From contig CM031864.1 of NCBI GenBank assembly GCA_018697195.1, forward strand, positions 22,257,943 through 22,321,942: a stretch of DNA of 64,000 nucleotides, written 5' to 3'. Both the position numbers and the translations under genes were made by a program. Origin of the DNA: Certhia americana (lineage: Eukaryota > Chordata > Aves > Passeriformes > Certhiidae). Of this stretch, positions 36,001 to 51,000 are shown piece by piece (within the stretch, counting starts at the first letter, position 1; each line of letters begins with the position of its first letter). The notes under the pieces are model-generated. The model was not told where the DNA came from, did no database searches, and saw only the letters and a program-made list of their open reading frames with translations.

Positions 36001-39000
36001 TGACTAGCTTGATGTCTTTTCTTCATTGCCTTAGTAAAATCTAGAAGTGTGGAAGTCTCAAGACAGCTGCAGCTTTCATTATGTATTTGTATTCTGTTTG
36101 TAACTGGGAAAATGTTTCAGAACTCAGGCAGTAGGGAAATCTATAGAAAGGAAATTGTCTGAACCCAAACTTTACTTTTTTCCCCCACTCTAGGAATGTT
36201 GTCCGTTCTTACTCTGATATTCAGGTAAGAGTGTTTTTGTTTACTAAGAGGGAATACAATTATTTCTGCTTGCTGCTTTTCTACTTACTACTGAAAAATA
36301 AATGCCATGGATGTGAAGCAAATGTTTAACAGCCTGTCCAGTAGTCTATGATATTTCAGCTGATTTTGTAAAAGAGTGATGAAGACTAGTCCTGGATAAT
36401 GGAGCTGAGGAGATTTGTACAGTCAAGCGTCACTGTTCACATTGTTGTTTCTAAACACAACTATAACTTGTGTTGTTTCTAAACACAACTATACTTGTGT
36501 TGTTATTAACACAAACTATAAGAGAGGAATTAACTGTATTTGCAAATCTTCAGTTAACCATCCAAAGTATTGTTTGGTTTCATGTCCTGACTTTTGTCTT
36601 TTACAGAGCTGGCTCGAACTAGGAAATAAGCAGAGAGCAACAGCTGCTACAGTAATGAATGACAAGAGCTCTAGATCTCATTCTGTCTTCACCCTTGTCA
36701 TGACACAAACCAAGGTATTGCTGGGTTTGGTTTTTTTTTCATCTGTTCAAATCTGGTAGTAAAAACTTCTTTTGTGTGCTGCCTAGGAATTTGTGAGAAT
36801 ATACTTGAAGATCTTTGATTAAAGCACAGGGCATTTTAACGTGGCTTTCTACACCACAAAACTTGTTTTATTTTATATGCTTTGAGTAGATTCTGACGTC
36901 TTTGTGCTCAGTATATTTATAGCAGCAGTATAAATATGTCTAGGCTGACAGATCTAGGAGTAGTTCCAAGCTTTTCAGTGTGAGTTTTGAGATATAACAG
37001 GAATCCTAATTGAGGCCAGATTGAATTTCACACTGCTGCCAACCCATCTTAGCTTCTAAGATGGTTAGGCTGTGCAAGGTGTGTGGCTGTGTTAGGTTCC
37101 TGCAGGCAACAAGCTGGGGCACTGGTAGGAGATGTGATTTCTGCTCAGTTTTAACACACTTTACTGAATAAATGTTTTCTTGCTTCGGGATGTCTCTTCC
37201 CCAAGTGTCTCCAGGATATAGGGATTACAATTAGTCTGATTTACAGATGCTTAAAAGACAAAACCTGATTTAGTGACGTGAGCCTGAAGACAGAAATGGA
37301 ATAGGTAGAGCTCCTCAGGAGTCTACAGACTCAGTTTTCTCCATTGACAAATGACTTGTTGGTTTGGTAGTTTTGGTTCTTGATTGGTTTAGTTTTTTGT
37401 CCCAGTTTCCTGGATTTTCTCCTTTCTTCTCCTCTTTGCCACTCTCAATACTGAATGATTGATTTTTCTCTATCATAGCTGGTCTTGATCTTTTGCACCA
37501 ACTCCTTAACTGATCTTCATTGGTCGAAGTCAGTAACAGCTTACTGATTTGCATGTTTATTGGATAACTGCAATTGGATTGACTGCAGTCAAACTTTAGA
37601 CCCATACCCCTAAATCTGTTGGGTTTACAATTTATTCTTGTGCAGTTATTCAATCACAACCAACTGATACTATGGTTATAAGTCTGATCTTAGTCTCCCT
37701 CAAGGAACATATATGAGAGTATCCTGCCAAAAATTAAATGGCAGCATGAAATTTTTATGTATTTAATATGAACAGCTTGTCTGATTTCTGCTTATCCTCA
37801 GGCTTTTTATTTTGCTCTGAGTGCCAGCATCTGCCCTTTCTTTCCAGGTAGAATTTGTGAATGAAGAACATTGTGATCGTAGACTCACCAGTCACATAAA
37901 TCTAATTGATCTAGCTGGCAGTGAGTGCTGTACAAAGGCTCAGACCACTGGAGAAAGGCTGAAGGTAAATCGAGTGGAAATCTGTGGAAAAGGCTTGACT
38001 TCTAAGAACACCCTTAAACTCCAAAGTGTGGTCACCTAACAGGACTTTTGGGCAGGAACTGTAGCTATAAAAGGATGTATATAGCCCTTATGGTTATCAG
38101 TTTTACATCACATTTTGCCAGTGAAGCTGGGTGGCCTGAAGAAGCTGTTTGGACTGTGCAATGTGGCAGTTCTTGCTTGGAACATCACCTCTCCCTATGT
38201 TATGTGGGTGTAATGATTCTGCAGGAGGAGTGAGGGGAAACTGTGTGACTTTGGAAATCATGAATCAAATTTGAGTTGGGGCTTGCCCCTTTTTGTGGCA
38301 TCCAATTAAATAGATTTTTCTAATAAGAGACTTTATTTCAAGCTGCCTTCATAAGTTTGATGATTCTTAATACTACTTATTTTAAAGGCAGGGTCTTTGT
38401 TCTTTCCAAATGAAGATATTCTTGCATCTTATTTTTTTAATAACTGGTGATATTTAATATGGTACAGCTGTAGCATACATTAAACAAACATAATTAATCA
38501 ACAGTACAGTTGATAACATCACACCAGAAACTGCAACTGGATTATAATTTTTTTTTCTTTGTGTAGGAAGGTGTGAGTATCAATAAATCACTGTTGACCC
38601 TTGGAAGGGTTATTTCTGCATTGTCTAAACAAGCTCAAAATGGAAAGAAAACTTTCATTCCTTACCGGGAATCTGTCCTTACTTGGTATGTACATTATAT
38701 AGACATGGAGGCTTTCTGAGACTGTGCTTTTCTCATCTATTCATGAGGGACCTCTTTCTATCCTTTCTCTCCCTCTCTCTCAAATGACCTGTGGAGGGAA
38801 GAAATATGCCTGTTGCATCAGATAAAGGCCAAACAGGAGTTGGTTTGTGTTTTAAGTAGCTAACAGTCCCTCTCAAATAAGTAGCAAGACCCTGGGTGTT
38901 TTGTATTTTATCTGTTCCAGTTGGAAGTACTGAATTTTTCTGTTAGTGTGAGGGCCAAGGATTGACTGGTCCTCTCCTGTCCAATGAAGGCTGTTAAAGG

Positions 39001-42000
39001 AAAGTCTTGGTGGCAATTCCCAAACGACCATGATTGCTACAGTGAGCCCAGCTGCCAGCAGCACGGAGGAAACCCTCAGCACCCTGCGCTATGCCAAACA
39101 GGCTTGTTCAATTGTCAACATTGCTAAAGTAAATGAAGATGTAAATGTCAAACTAATCAGAGGTGAGATTGACATCTGCAGTCTTTCAGGGTTGTCATCT
39201 GCATGTGTGTTTAACTTACTTCTTAGAAGAGTTGTTGCTACTAATATTCTGTTGTGTTGGCTGACCTCTTTGTCAACTAGACTAATACAGCACTAATATT
39301 ATTGCTCTTTGGGAGCTTTTTAAATTTCCCAAAATGCAGGTTATATCTTAGGCTACACTTAAGAACCAGAATTAGGGAAAGGTGTTTAGTTATTAAATAA
39401 ATAACAGGATTAATTTTGTTCTATTGTACTGAACCGTATTTTGCCTTGATTTTTTACATGTACTGTATTTCTGGTTTGTCTAACGTAGAATTAAAAGCAG
39501 AAATTGAAAAACTGAAGGCAGCTCAGAAAAGTGCTCTGAACACTGATCGTGAAAAATACAGGCGTTATTTGCAGGAAATAACATCTCTGAGGGTAGAATT
39601 GCACCAGCAGGAGAGGAACATGGCAGAAATGCAAAGGTCAGGCACTCATTAATGTCTTAATTTAAAATGGAAATGGTAAAATTTATATGCTGTGATTTTT
39701 CTCCTAATACGTTATGTTATTTTCTCCATATATTAAGGGCCTGGAAAGAAAAACTTGAACAAGCAGAAAAAAGAAAATTGGAAGATATAAAAGAATTGCA
39801 GGTACTTTTTTTTTATATAGGACATAGTACAGGAAATATAACCTCAGCAAACCTTGCTGAAGAATAAGAGTAGCTGTAAGATTTGGTTTCCTTAGTACTC
39901 ATCTTTTAACAGATTGCTGTGACTTCTTAGAAAAATTTAATGTAGATATGTGAATGCATAAAGTAAATTGTTTTTAATGCAGAGCTCTTTTTTTAATCTA
40001 GAGAGCTGGGATTGCATTCAAAATGGACAATCATTTACCAAACCTTGTCAATCTCAATGAAGATCCTCAGCTTTCTGAGGTGCTGTTATATATGATCAAA
40101 GAAGGAGAAACTACAGTTGGAAGGTGTACACCAAATTCAAAACATGATATCCAACTTTCTGGAGTGCTGATTGCTGATAACCATTGGTTTGTAGTGTTCT
40201 TTTTGTATTTTAAATTTCTTCTTGCCCTTCCCTCTCTTTTGGAGTCACTCTTCCTTCTGGCAGTAACAAAATACTGTTTTCTAGCCAAGAAAATGGATAT
40301 TTATGTAGGGGTATTTTTTGTACTGCTCAATGATTAAGGCAACTACCTTCTGTTCCCTCTAGAAATCTGTTAACTGAGGTAGTTTAGTTTCTTTGTTAAT
40401 TTCACTCATGTAGCAAGGTTTTATTCTTCTGTATTTCTATATGAATAAGACCTGATCAAATAATGCTGTGTGATAGATAAATGTTACTTGAAGTTCAGTG
40501 GAAAAGTGAAATACCTTGGCAGTTCTTAATTTAAGAGATATAGACAGCAGCTTAGCTGTACTGCAGAAATATTGCTTGAAGTGCATTCCATGCAACTGAT
40601 CCCTGAAAAAATGCTGCACAACATGTAACTAATCAGTTACTAAAAACATGAAAGTTATATTATCAAAGAAATTCTCAGATGGCAGGGTATTGCAGTAATT
40701 TTCTAGCAGTGGATTCCTAGATATAAATAGAGGTTCTCCACCAAAATATAGGTTGTCATTCATTAATTATGTGTGTTGTACCTAAATAGTATGAAGACAA
40801 TTCACATCTAGGAAAACAATAACATCTAAAGCCTGTATTTTAGTCTATTAAGAAACATCACTTGCAATTATATGAGCTGCTAATGCTGCAAATGTTTCTT
40901 GTTTTCAGTGTTATTAAAAATACTGTTGGCAAAGTAAGTATTATTCCACTCAGAGAAGCCAAGACATATGTAAATGGGAAATGCATTTTGGACCCAACAA
41001 TTCTGCATCATGTAAGTAATTGATCTGGTAATAGTAATTTGTGCATGTGTGGGTTTCTTTGCTTTGTTAATATCTCAGCTTCAGGCTGCAGATTTTCTGA
41101 GAATGCTCTGTAACAATAAATATTTGTTTCTTCCTCTTTGCTTTCTAGCTTCATGTGTGTGTTTAAGCAGTAAAAATTTACTCATAAATCTGAAAGTTTC
41201 AGCAGAATTTTTTCCCCCCAATAGGGTGATCGAGTGATTCTTGGAGGAGACCATTATTTCAGGTTTAATCATCCAGCAGAGGTTCAGAAAGTTAAAACAC
41301 CTTCTTGTGGGACTTTGTGTTTGCATGATGGTCCAAAAGATTTTGAATTTGCAAGAAATGAGCTGCTTGTTGCACAGCGAACACAGTAAGTACTGATTCT
41401 TCTTGTTCTGAAAATAAGCTCAGTTGTCAATTCAACCACGCAATTAGTTTTAGAATTAATTGAAGATTATTAATAATTTCACAATGGGGAAAGGTGGAAA
41501 ATGGCAACTCCATTTGTAATGGAAGTCACATAGTTGGCTGAAATGATGTATACCTCTAATGTTCAATCACCACAAGCTACTCCAGATACAAACAATGTAG
41601 ACCACTATTTGAGCAACACTGAGCTCCAGGACTCCTCAGAGTAGTGCCTCTCTTTAATTATGTTTCTCTCCAATCCTGTGATGAGTCTGAAAATGACTTT
41701 TGATGTTTTAAAGAGATTTAAATCTGAAAAGTAAATGCCTTAGGAAAATGAGAAGAACCCAAAGTAATAACCTTAGTCTTCTGTGATGGTGGAGAATTTG
41801 AGAGACAGTGAAATGTTATTTGTACTTACTTCATTATGTGGTATTTCATTATTAAACCACAAGACTCATTGTTTTAAAACTTAATTTTGCATCTTAATGT
41901 GATTTAGTGAGTTTCCATTGCAGTCTTTAAATTTGTGAAAATGATTTTTTTAATAACATAAAAATGGAAATTAAACTTTGAAATTCTGGAATGTCTTCCA

Positions 42001-45000
42001 TATTTACATTAGAAGTGTCTATATTTTGCCTCTGAAATCAAAACCATGTAAAGTATGTAAGTTATTTTGTTAAAAAAACCCCTTAAACCTTCATGACAGA
42101 AAAAAGGTTATCTGTATGCATCTTTTATAAGAGATAAACAGCAGCAATCTAAATGTATGATTCTGGTAGGCTTGAATCAGAAATTGAAGAAGCACGACTC
42201 AAAGCCAAAGAAGAAATGATGCAAAGTGTCCAAATAGCAAAAGAGATGGTTCAACAAGAACTGACCTCACAAAAAGAAGCATATGAGAGCAAAATAAAAT
42301 CCCTGGAAGCAGAGGTGGTAAGTTGCCATCGCATCATTCCATGAAATGCATCAATAAGGTAAACCACCAACTGTAGTATCTGGTATCTGTTTGTTCGGTG
42401 CTTGGTTTACACTTGGTTTGTATGGTTTTGGGTTTGTTTGTTTTTGTCTTGTTTATTATAGCAGCATGTGAGAGAATGTAAAGCCTCATTGTTAAAAAAA
42501 ACCCCAGCTTTAGTAACAGAAGAAGTTGTAAAGTAGTTATCCCCTTCAGAGTTACTCCTGGGATTGTAACTCATAAGCAAAGAAAAATACCTACAGAATC
42601 TACCTTATTGCATGAGGCTTTTAAATCACTATACTGGTTTGATTAATACAGGGTTTTTTTTTCTTTCCAAGCTTTTCATGCTGCTTTGTAGTTGGCGTTT
42701 TCAGTACAGTTGCAACATGCATAAGTTGGCATAGAATAGGACATGATAAAACAATAATGATGTATCTCATGTCTTACATATTCTATAGAAGACCTAAAGT
42801 GATGCTTGTGAACTGGGATTGCTGATGTTGGGCTGTGTAGGTCACAGAGGCTGCAAGTTTTAAATGTATTGAATATCTGCCTGAAGGATGGGTCAGAAAT
42901 GCTGTAGAAGGAGTATTCCTCCTCTCACTTGTCCTTTTTGATATTAGAGAGAAGAATCTCGTAAGAAGCAAATTCAAGAACTGAATAACCAAAAAGCCAC
43001 GACTAAAATACAGGAGCTAGAGAAGGCAAAGAAAAGCCTTGAGCTAGAACTCCACTTCAATAAGAAGCGTTTAGAAATGGAAACATTAGCTACCAAGCAG
43101 GTAATTGAACAAAAAAAAACCAAAACAACCTAAGGCAATAAACTCTGGTTTGGTAGGGGAGCTTTTTTTGGTTTGGTTTTTTAAGAATCAATTGTTGTAA
43201 AGGAAATGATTTAAAGTAATTCTATGTGATTTTATGCAGAAGAACTGATATTTTGTTTGCAACCTGAGTATAGTAATGTATTAATGTTGGGGATTAACTA
43301 ATGCTGACCTTATTTCTTAAATAATTTGTAGATGGTTTTGTTCCTGCACCAAAATTTAGCAGCTGTTGCCTCTGGCAGAAGTTATTACTCCAGATATTAA
43401 CATAATTAATAACTGAGTCTTGGCTGGTGTTCATATATATCTGACTGCTGCAACAAATACAGCTTTTTAAAAAAGCTGTTCCTTTTTAATTCCAGTATTT
43501 TTTTTGAACATTGCAATATGTAAGCCAACCCAGAGAACTGTCAGTTTGAAAATTATTTATTTTATGTTAGTATAGAAAATGTCCAGTATAAAATTAATTC
43601 TGTGAGTCTTTAAAATGGCAGGAACAAAAAATTTAGCTACAACAAACAGCTTTAAGAGTTTTAGTTTTTTGTTGGTTTTTTTTTTTTTTTTACCATTGCC
43701 CATTTTCCCCCAGGCTCTAGAAGACCATACTATTCATCATGCTAAGATAGTGGAAGCTTTGGAAGCTGAGAAGCAGAAAATTGCTGAGGAAATACACAGC
43801 CTTCAGAAGAATCATGGAAGTGGGAATAAACCAGTGATGAGTATGTGTATGCATAATTTTATAAAGGCAAAGCTGGCTTCTCTTTTTCTCAGTGAGCATG
43901 GGTGATGGGTATTGATACAGGAACTTTTTCTGTTACTCTAATACTTCTTTAGTGATCCTGAACAAGAAGAGCCTTGTGGTTGTTACAATCCCTTCTATTC
44001 ATCAGCTGTATGTATTGGACTGTGTTAAAAGCTCTGTTTAATCTCACTCAGGGTGGTTAGGTGGACATACCTGTAGTCTGTATTTATTCCAGTTACTTAA
44101 AAGTCCTTCCTTGTCTGTCTCCACTGGTCAGGCGTTAATTCATTGGAGAAACTGGAGTAACAGAATTAATTTTCTTCAGTTTCCTATCTTGGATTAATAA
44201 TTATAATATAGTGTTTGGTCTTACGCCTCTGTTTCTGAAATACCTTTTACCCAACCATTTAAAATGGTTATATTCCTGGAAGAGTAATGTTTTCCCAGTG
44301 TGTTGGGAATTCCTGGAACTATTGTTGGCTAAATTACCTTTTTGCTTTTGGGTTGTGATTTCTTTTCTGCCATTTACTTTTTTTAACCCTAAAGTTGTTG
44401 CATCGCATGGTTTGGTTCACTAAATCAGTATGTTTTATATTCTTTATTAGTTCCACTGAACTGGAAGTCTCTGAAGCTGTCTGTGATGATTAAAGAGGCT
44501 AATGCCATTAGCAATGCATTAGGGAAAAACACTGTTTTCTGCAGGTCAGTATTTGAGTTACTTAATTATAATGTGTATATGTAATGGATATATAATATCT
44601 GTATACATATTTGGGGATGGATTTCGGATGTGCAGTGAGCTGTTGGTGTTTCTTTTAACAGTCTTGTGCAATTAAGCATGATAAACTTACTTTCCAAACT
44701 ATTATTAGTTAAGTGCATAGCTGAGCCTTGTTATTTTGAAATGTGAATTTCTAATTTGAATTTTAGATCAAAACTTTAGAAGTATGATGTAGACAATTTT
44801 GAATTAAGTCTGCTTTGGAGGTGACTGTTCTGGTGCCCATGTCTGTCTTACTTTGGCTCACGTATTAAAGTGGTCCTAAAGCACAGTAACTGTGTGATGA
44901 ATGTCTGAAGAAATTTTTATGTTTGCGTCACGTTTTTAGTCTCTGTATAATCCTACCCACAAGTATATTGTTTATTTTTGCAATATTTGTGTGTTTTTTG

Positions 45001-48000
45001 TCTTGATTTTTGTCTTCCATTCTTAAACTTTTTCCACTTCTTAGGCGTGACAAAATTGATGATAAAACAGGGGCAGCATCTTCTGTTCAGGTGCAGGTTC
45101 GTAACATCAAACTGGGAATAACAACTTTTTGGAGCCTAGAGAAATTTGAATGTAAACTAGCAGCAATGAAAGAACTCTATGAGGTCAGTAACAATTGAAT
45201 AAGAACCACTAGAAATCAGTAATTTTTTGTCAAAGATAAGGTTTTGATAATGCATACAGGAGAAAAATCTTGGTGGCTTTTTGGGCTGTATATCTTAATC
45301 AGCAAGGCACATGACTACTTTTCACTAAAAACATGCAGATGCATTTGTCCATCAAACAAAACAAATACAAAAAGAAAAGAAATTACTTTATTCAGGTTAT
45401 TTTGTAGTAAAAAAAGAAGTAGTAAAACAAGGACTGTTTTGTGGTTCTTCTGGTTGTTTGATTGTTTTATGTAAAAGTTCTTGTAAAAAGAACTTGAATT
45501 TCTAAAGGTATCACTTGACTTTTCATTATAATGCTCTGTTTATCCATATGTTGACTACTTTATCCTTTCTTTTTCTGTTTAATGCTCTTCCTCTCCTGTG
45601 TTTTCTTTATTTTTTCAGAGTAATGATAGAAATAAAGCTGTTGTTGATGTATTTTATGATCCTGAAGATGAATGGGAACCTGACCTTTCAGACAGCTCCA
45701 TTTCCTTACTTTCCAGAAGAAGGTAAAAATAATTTGTAGCTATTCGTCTATGCTTAAAACAAAGCAAAAAATTGTGTAATTATCTGAATATGCTTTTGTT
45801 CCACCCTCATACACTGTGTCATCTGGTGAGACTTGTATTCACTCATTCTCTTGGATTTCCTCCATGGACAAGAAAAAAGAACAAAAGTTGTATGTAGAGC
45901 TCTCCAAAGCATCAGAGCAGAGTGAAATATGTAGTTTTTAATGCTTCCTTCCCACTTCTATACTATCAAAGCATTGTTTGTAAGGAGTAAATTGCATATA
46001 GTCTGGGACCTTGTATTTGAAGTTTTAGCCTTATAACAATATTTACAACTGACTCGCACATTTGTGCAAGCTGTAGCTCATCATGGAAATGCTTGAAGAG
46101 GAGAAATGCTTTTCTTTTCAAGGTTTTTAATGTTCTTTTATCATCCTTTCTTAGAAGTAGAAGCTTCATGAAGAACAAGAGAATTTCTGGATGTTTGTCT
46201 GAGATAAAATTGCAATCTATTCAGAATAAACAGACTTCCTATATACCAGGTACTTGCTAAATGGCAGAAGACCTTTCATTTCATACTGAGAATTTGAACC
46301 TCCTACATGCATAAAACATAGGTGCTTCTGATAGTTCTTTAAAAACTGGGTTGGAAAGCAAAATTAACACTGTCCTGTTTATGATACCTTCAAATTTATA
46401 ATGTCAAGCTGTTAACAGTAGGAGTTTCTGTATTTTGGATTATCCTTTCTTAGGGCACTTTATGAGCCTAATTTAAGAAATTTATCTAAGTTTCTATCTA
46501 AATATCTAATTTATCTAAAACACTACTCTGCTTCTGTGTGGGTTAACTGGAGAAAGAGGCTGAATCCTGGTACAGTAATATGGAGACTTCATTTACTTGA
46601 GTTGTTGCTATTCATTCAGTTACTGAGGTTTCCCCACGTTTTTGGCTAGGATTTGCAACCTCTTTTTTCCTGAAATATAGGATGCTGTAGTCCTCCAAGT
46701 ATTTGAATGCATTCTGTTATTTTAATTTGGTAGGATTTTATTTTTTATTTCTCTGTAGAGTTGGTTCTTGAAACAGATATATTCATGTTAAAGAATTCTG
46801 CTATAGAATTTGTGTTTATACTAACAGAACTTACAAACTATTTAGAACATTTTACACATTTTTTCTCAATCACTGTCTTGAGTAGGTGAATGTATAAAAG
46901 TCATTAATAAGACACGCCGTCTGCTCACTCCTCTGAAGAGTTTAATGCAAGTATTTTTTGCTTCTACCTTGTACAGGTTCACTGAACAAGTCCAGCATAT
47001 GCTCAAGCATTTCTGAATTATTTCTTCCTGGAATTTGCAAGGAATCTATAAGTTCAGCTTTAGATTTGCTGGAACAGAATCATGAAGGAGGAAAAAGTAT
47101 AGCAGATAGTCTCCTAACTAATTTGTTTATAATTTTTTCTGGAGCATCTGCCATTTCAAAAGCCTATGAACAGCAAGATGAAGAATGTCAGGAAAACTGT
47201 AAGTCTCATTTTCATAGTGGTTTAAATATTCCTAATGACTTGTCTTTCAGGCACACAAGCATTCATGTGTTTGTCAGTCACAAGAATTAATGTTCCTATG
47301 TTCATTTGCAACGGAGATGGATCTGATAGAACTTTTTCTCTTGTAGTTTTCTCTCTTGATCGTGCTGCTCAGTCCTACAGCATCAGAATTATCTCTGCTT
47401 TTGACCAGATTGTGGTTATAAGTAAACTCTGGCTTAATAATGTCCAAAAGTGTCCTGGATCTGGAAAAGTTGATGAAGAAATGAAACAGGAAATAAAGAA
47501 CTTGGGAGGTTATTTACAGTTGCTGTTGCAGGTAAAACATATTAAAGAATTCATCTGTGTATAGAAAACTTCTCTGCGTTAACGTAGTATTTACTAAAAG
47601 CACTTTAATGTCCAATGTGTGTAATCACAAACCAACACACTGAAGAAAGATAAATAGCCAAGGCTGCATTTCTTTTCTGGCTAAGCTGATAGTTCCATGT
47701 GCTAGTGGAGAGTAATGCAGACCTTCCTGTGCCTAGGCCCTGACAGAAGCATTGGTTCTTACTTGTAAAATGGTAAAATTAAACACCTAATAAGAGCAAA
47801 TGATAGTTTAGGCTGTCAGCTCTATGAAGTGCTGCTGTTTATAAACTCATAAACCAGGGGCCAGTGAATATTATTTTTGCGCATACTACAGCCTTGTGAA
47901 TCTTTTTTTTTCTTTTAAAACTATGTGATATAATGGTATTGTTGCTCTGTGGTTGCAAGGCATAATTTTTTACCTGTGATAGGTAAGACATTGGAAGCAG

Positions 48001-51000
48001 GAAGATATAAAGCTGAAAATACCTGAGTATTGTGTGTTAGGAACTCTTGCTGTACAGAAAGTGTGTATTCTTTGACCAGAGGTGCTTTCTGGCATCAGTT
48101 AAAGATGTGCCTTTGTTTCCCAGGGGTGTTCTTCAGATATATCCTCAATGGTAACAGAAGCATGGAGCAAAATAAACCAAACAGTAAAACAAACAATGAA
48201 ATACATAGGACACTGGGCAGTAGTCACAACAGCTGATATTTCATTTCCTGAAGAGAACAACATTCCTGCCTCTAGTCTACAGGTGAAGAAATGTTTCTTA
48301 GAAATACTGATTATGAATAGTAATTCTAGTGTTGAGGTCACACTATCAGTAACTATACTCAGGAGCAAATTGTTCCACTTCACCAACTGAATTAAGTATA
48401 TTTAGAGTTTATATAATACTTCAAATTTAGGATGTAAATGGATGTATTAATACTCTTGACTTTTTTTTTTCCTTAAAACCTACATCCTTTAAATCTGTAT
48501 AAGTTAAACCTATGAAGAGAAAGAAGCGTATGGTACTTGTAGGACTGTACCTGCACTGAGATTGTACAAGTCAGTCTGTTTCACTGAAATTCACTGCTTA
48601 TATTTTAGTAATCTGTGTCTTAATGCCACGTTGAATTTACAAAAATCTGAACTGAGCTCCTAAGGAAGTGGTCCAAGGAAGACACGTGTCTGAATAGACC
48701 TGCACTGAATGATTTGCTTGAAACAGAATTATTTTTAGTCTACTGTAGAAAATCTGTTAATTCAAGACCACATCAGTTTCTTTAACAATTGCATTTTGAC
48801 TTTTGTTTTAAAAGGAATTTGTACTTGCCATTTATAATGGAGTAGGCTCAGGACTGGAGTGTCTCATTGATACTGTACATGAGAAAGCAAGAATAGTACA
48901 AAAAGAACTTGTGAAACAATGTCCACAAAATGAGGTGAGATAAAATTAAGATTAAAAACTGCTGCTATATCTTGGAGACACTTGATCATGTTTGGGTTTT
49001 TGTGCTTGTAATTGTGAAGAAGATGATACTGTAGGGAGTTACACAAAATAGAGAATAAAGTATAAGGAATAAGCAACATAGTTAAAAATATTTCTTCAAC
49101 TGTTTGGAAATTCCAGTAGGGAAATTAGAGTACCCCTTAGAAACACACCACTTTCTAAGTGGGTAAGTCCTTTTGACAGACAGCAGCCTGGCTGAATTCC
49201 CAGAAAATACTTGGGAAAGACTGAAATCTTCTGAGTGATAACTTGTTCCTTTCAAGGAAACAAAAATTTCTTCCTACTCTGGTTTTCGCTGTTGTCATTC
49301 TTAATCCTTCAGATAGTAGTGAAATCATCCAACATATTTTATTTCAATACCTTTTGCTTAACTCCCAAATGCTTTGTGTTTCCAGCAAAAGGAATGGAAC
49401 ACTCTGCTTTCCAAATAATACTGTTTACTTGCAGCAAATTCTTAAGTATCTGCATGATTTCTGTACATGCTTGTCTCTGGTGCAACTACTGTGAAGATGG
49501 AAGGAAAACACCAGAGCTGCCCCTGCCACCTAGAATGATAGTGATGCAAAGTTACAGGACAACCTTTCTTTAAGAATAAGTGAATATTTAAGAATAAGTG
49601 AATATTTAAATATGTTCATTTGATCCTCCCATACTAAGGGGTTTAAAACCTTGCAGGTGTAATTAATGTTTTCTTCCAGGTAATATTTTCTTTGAAAGAT
49701 TGCATGTTTGGTTGCAGAAAATGTTATTATTTTTTTGAGTATTTCTGTCTTTAGTATGTCAGTGTTTGTTCTTTTTCTTTTAATGTACTTGGACTTGAAG
49801 TGTACTATATAATTAGAAGATTTTTTGTAGATTCAAAATCGAATAAAGGACAACGTGGTGGCATTAGCCAGATTCCTTGAAAATAGCATGTCTTACTGCA
49901 GAAAGGTAAGAGATGTTTCACAAAATGTGTGCTTTGAGTCTGATATTTAAATTGTAAGGATGCATTTATCTAAGAAGAGGAACATAAATGTATGTGTGTG
50001 TATGTATACATACCGTATATTTATGATTGCATGATAACACTTCCTGTCATATCATCATTCCTGTGCCTGGAATGCTAACTTTCCTTGCTACTGTGTTTAC
50101 ACTCAAAGCTCTTTTTTTTTTTTTTTTTAATTTTACTTAAGATAAAGAATTTCTGGACGTGCATATATCTTCCTATTTGTGTTCATCTTGAACAGGCTAA
50201 CTACCTGTTGTGGGTTTTTTTAAGTTGAAAGACTAGCTTTGCTAGTGTAATTGTTTCATAACTGCTGTTATAGTTTATGACCATAGTTACTGGTATTTTG
50301 AATTAAAAGCCAGAATAGGTGTTTTATCTTCTAAGAGCAACGCATTTTCTGGATTTTCTTGTTATTTGCTTTTTTTTTCCCTAACCCTGTGAACCACATG
50401 CACTTCTTTTCAGTGCTGTCTTATATGACATAGCATTGATTTGATTTTGTGTTTCAGCATTGGCTTGATCTATGTGACTGAAACCATAATAGGCATGTTT
50501 AGTAGTTAATATACTGTGATGTATTTGATTCTCTTTAAATTGCACTTTATTAATACAGAAAGAAACAGAATCTCATTTGCCAGAAGACTCTCTATATCGA
50601 GAAATAAAGAAGAGCACTAAGATTGCTGTGAAGTATTTGGAATTGGAGCAGTGCCTGACTGAAATCTGTCAAATTGTCTCTTCCATGTTACAAGGTATTT
50701 AGCTGAGTTACCACCTGTAACCTATGGGCTACAGGAGACTTGCAAAGCAGGGGAGAGGGCTCTTTGGTATCTGCAAAATGCTGCATTTGATTCTTCTTGT
50801 TTCTGTTTCTCATAGGGTTGTACAGAAACACCAGCCCTCTCAGGAGCTTTGCAGAAAATATTTCTGTCATTGCCGGATATTTTAACAACTATTTCAGTTT
50901 ATTTGCCTTGTCTTCTACAAACAGCCCTATCCAGAAAATGCATGTGCCTTTTATGAACCTGGATGAATTGGACTCTCTGGTTGATTCCCTTATTATGAAT

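Noticed and set aside
38990..38990. Apparent loss of a KIF14 motor exon between 38685 and 39030
   Set aside because: An ATG-based frame begins only at 39030, but the exon really starts at 38990 after a weak AG. Adding those codons restores the conserved [10 protein letters not shown] segment in frame.
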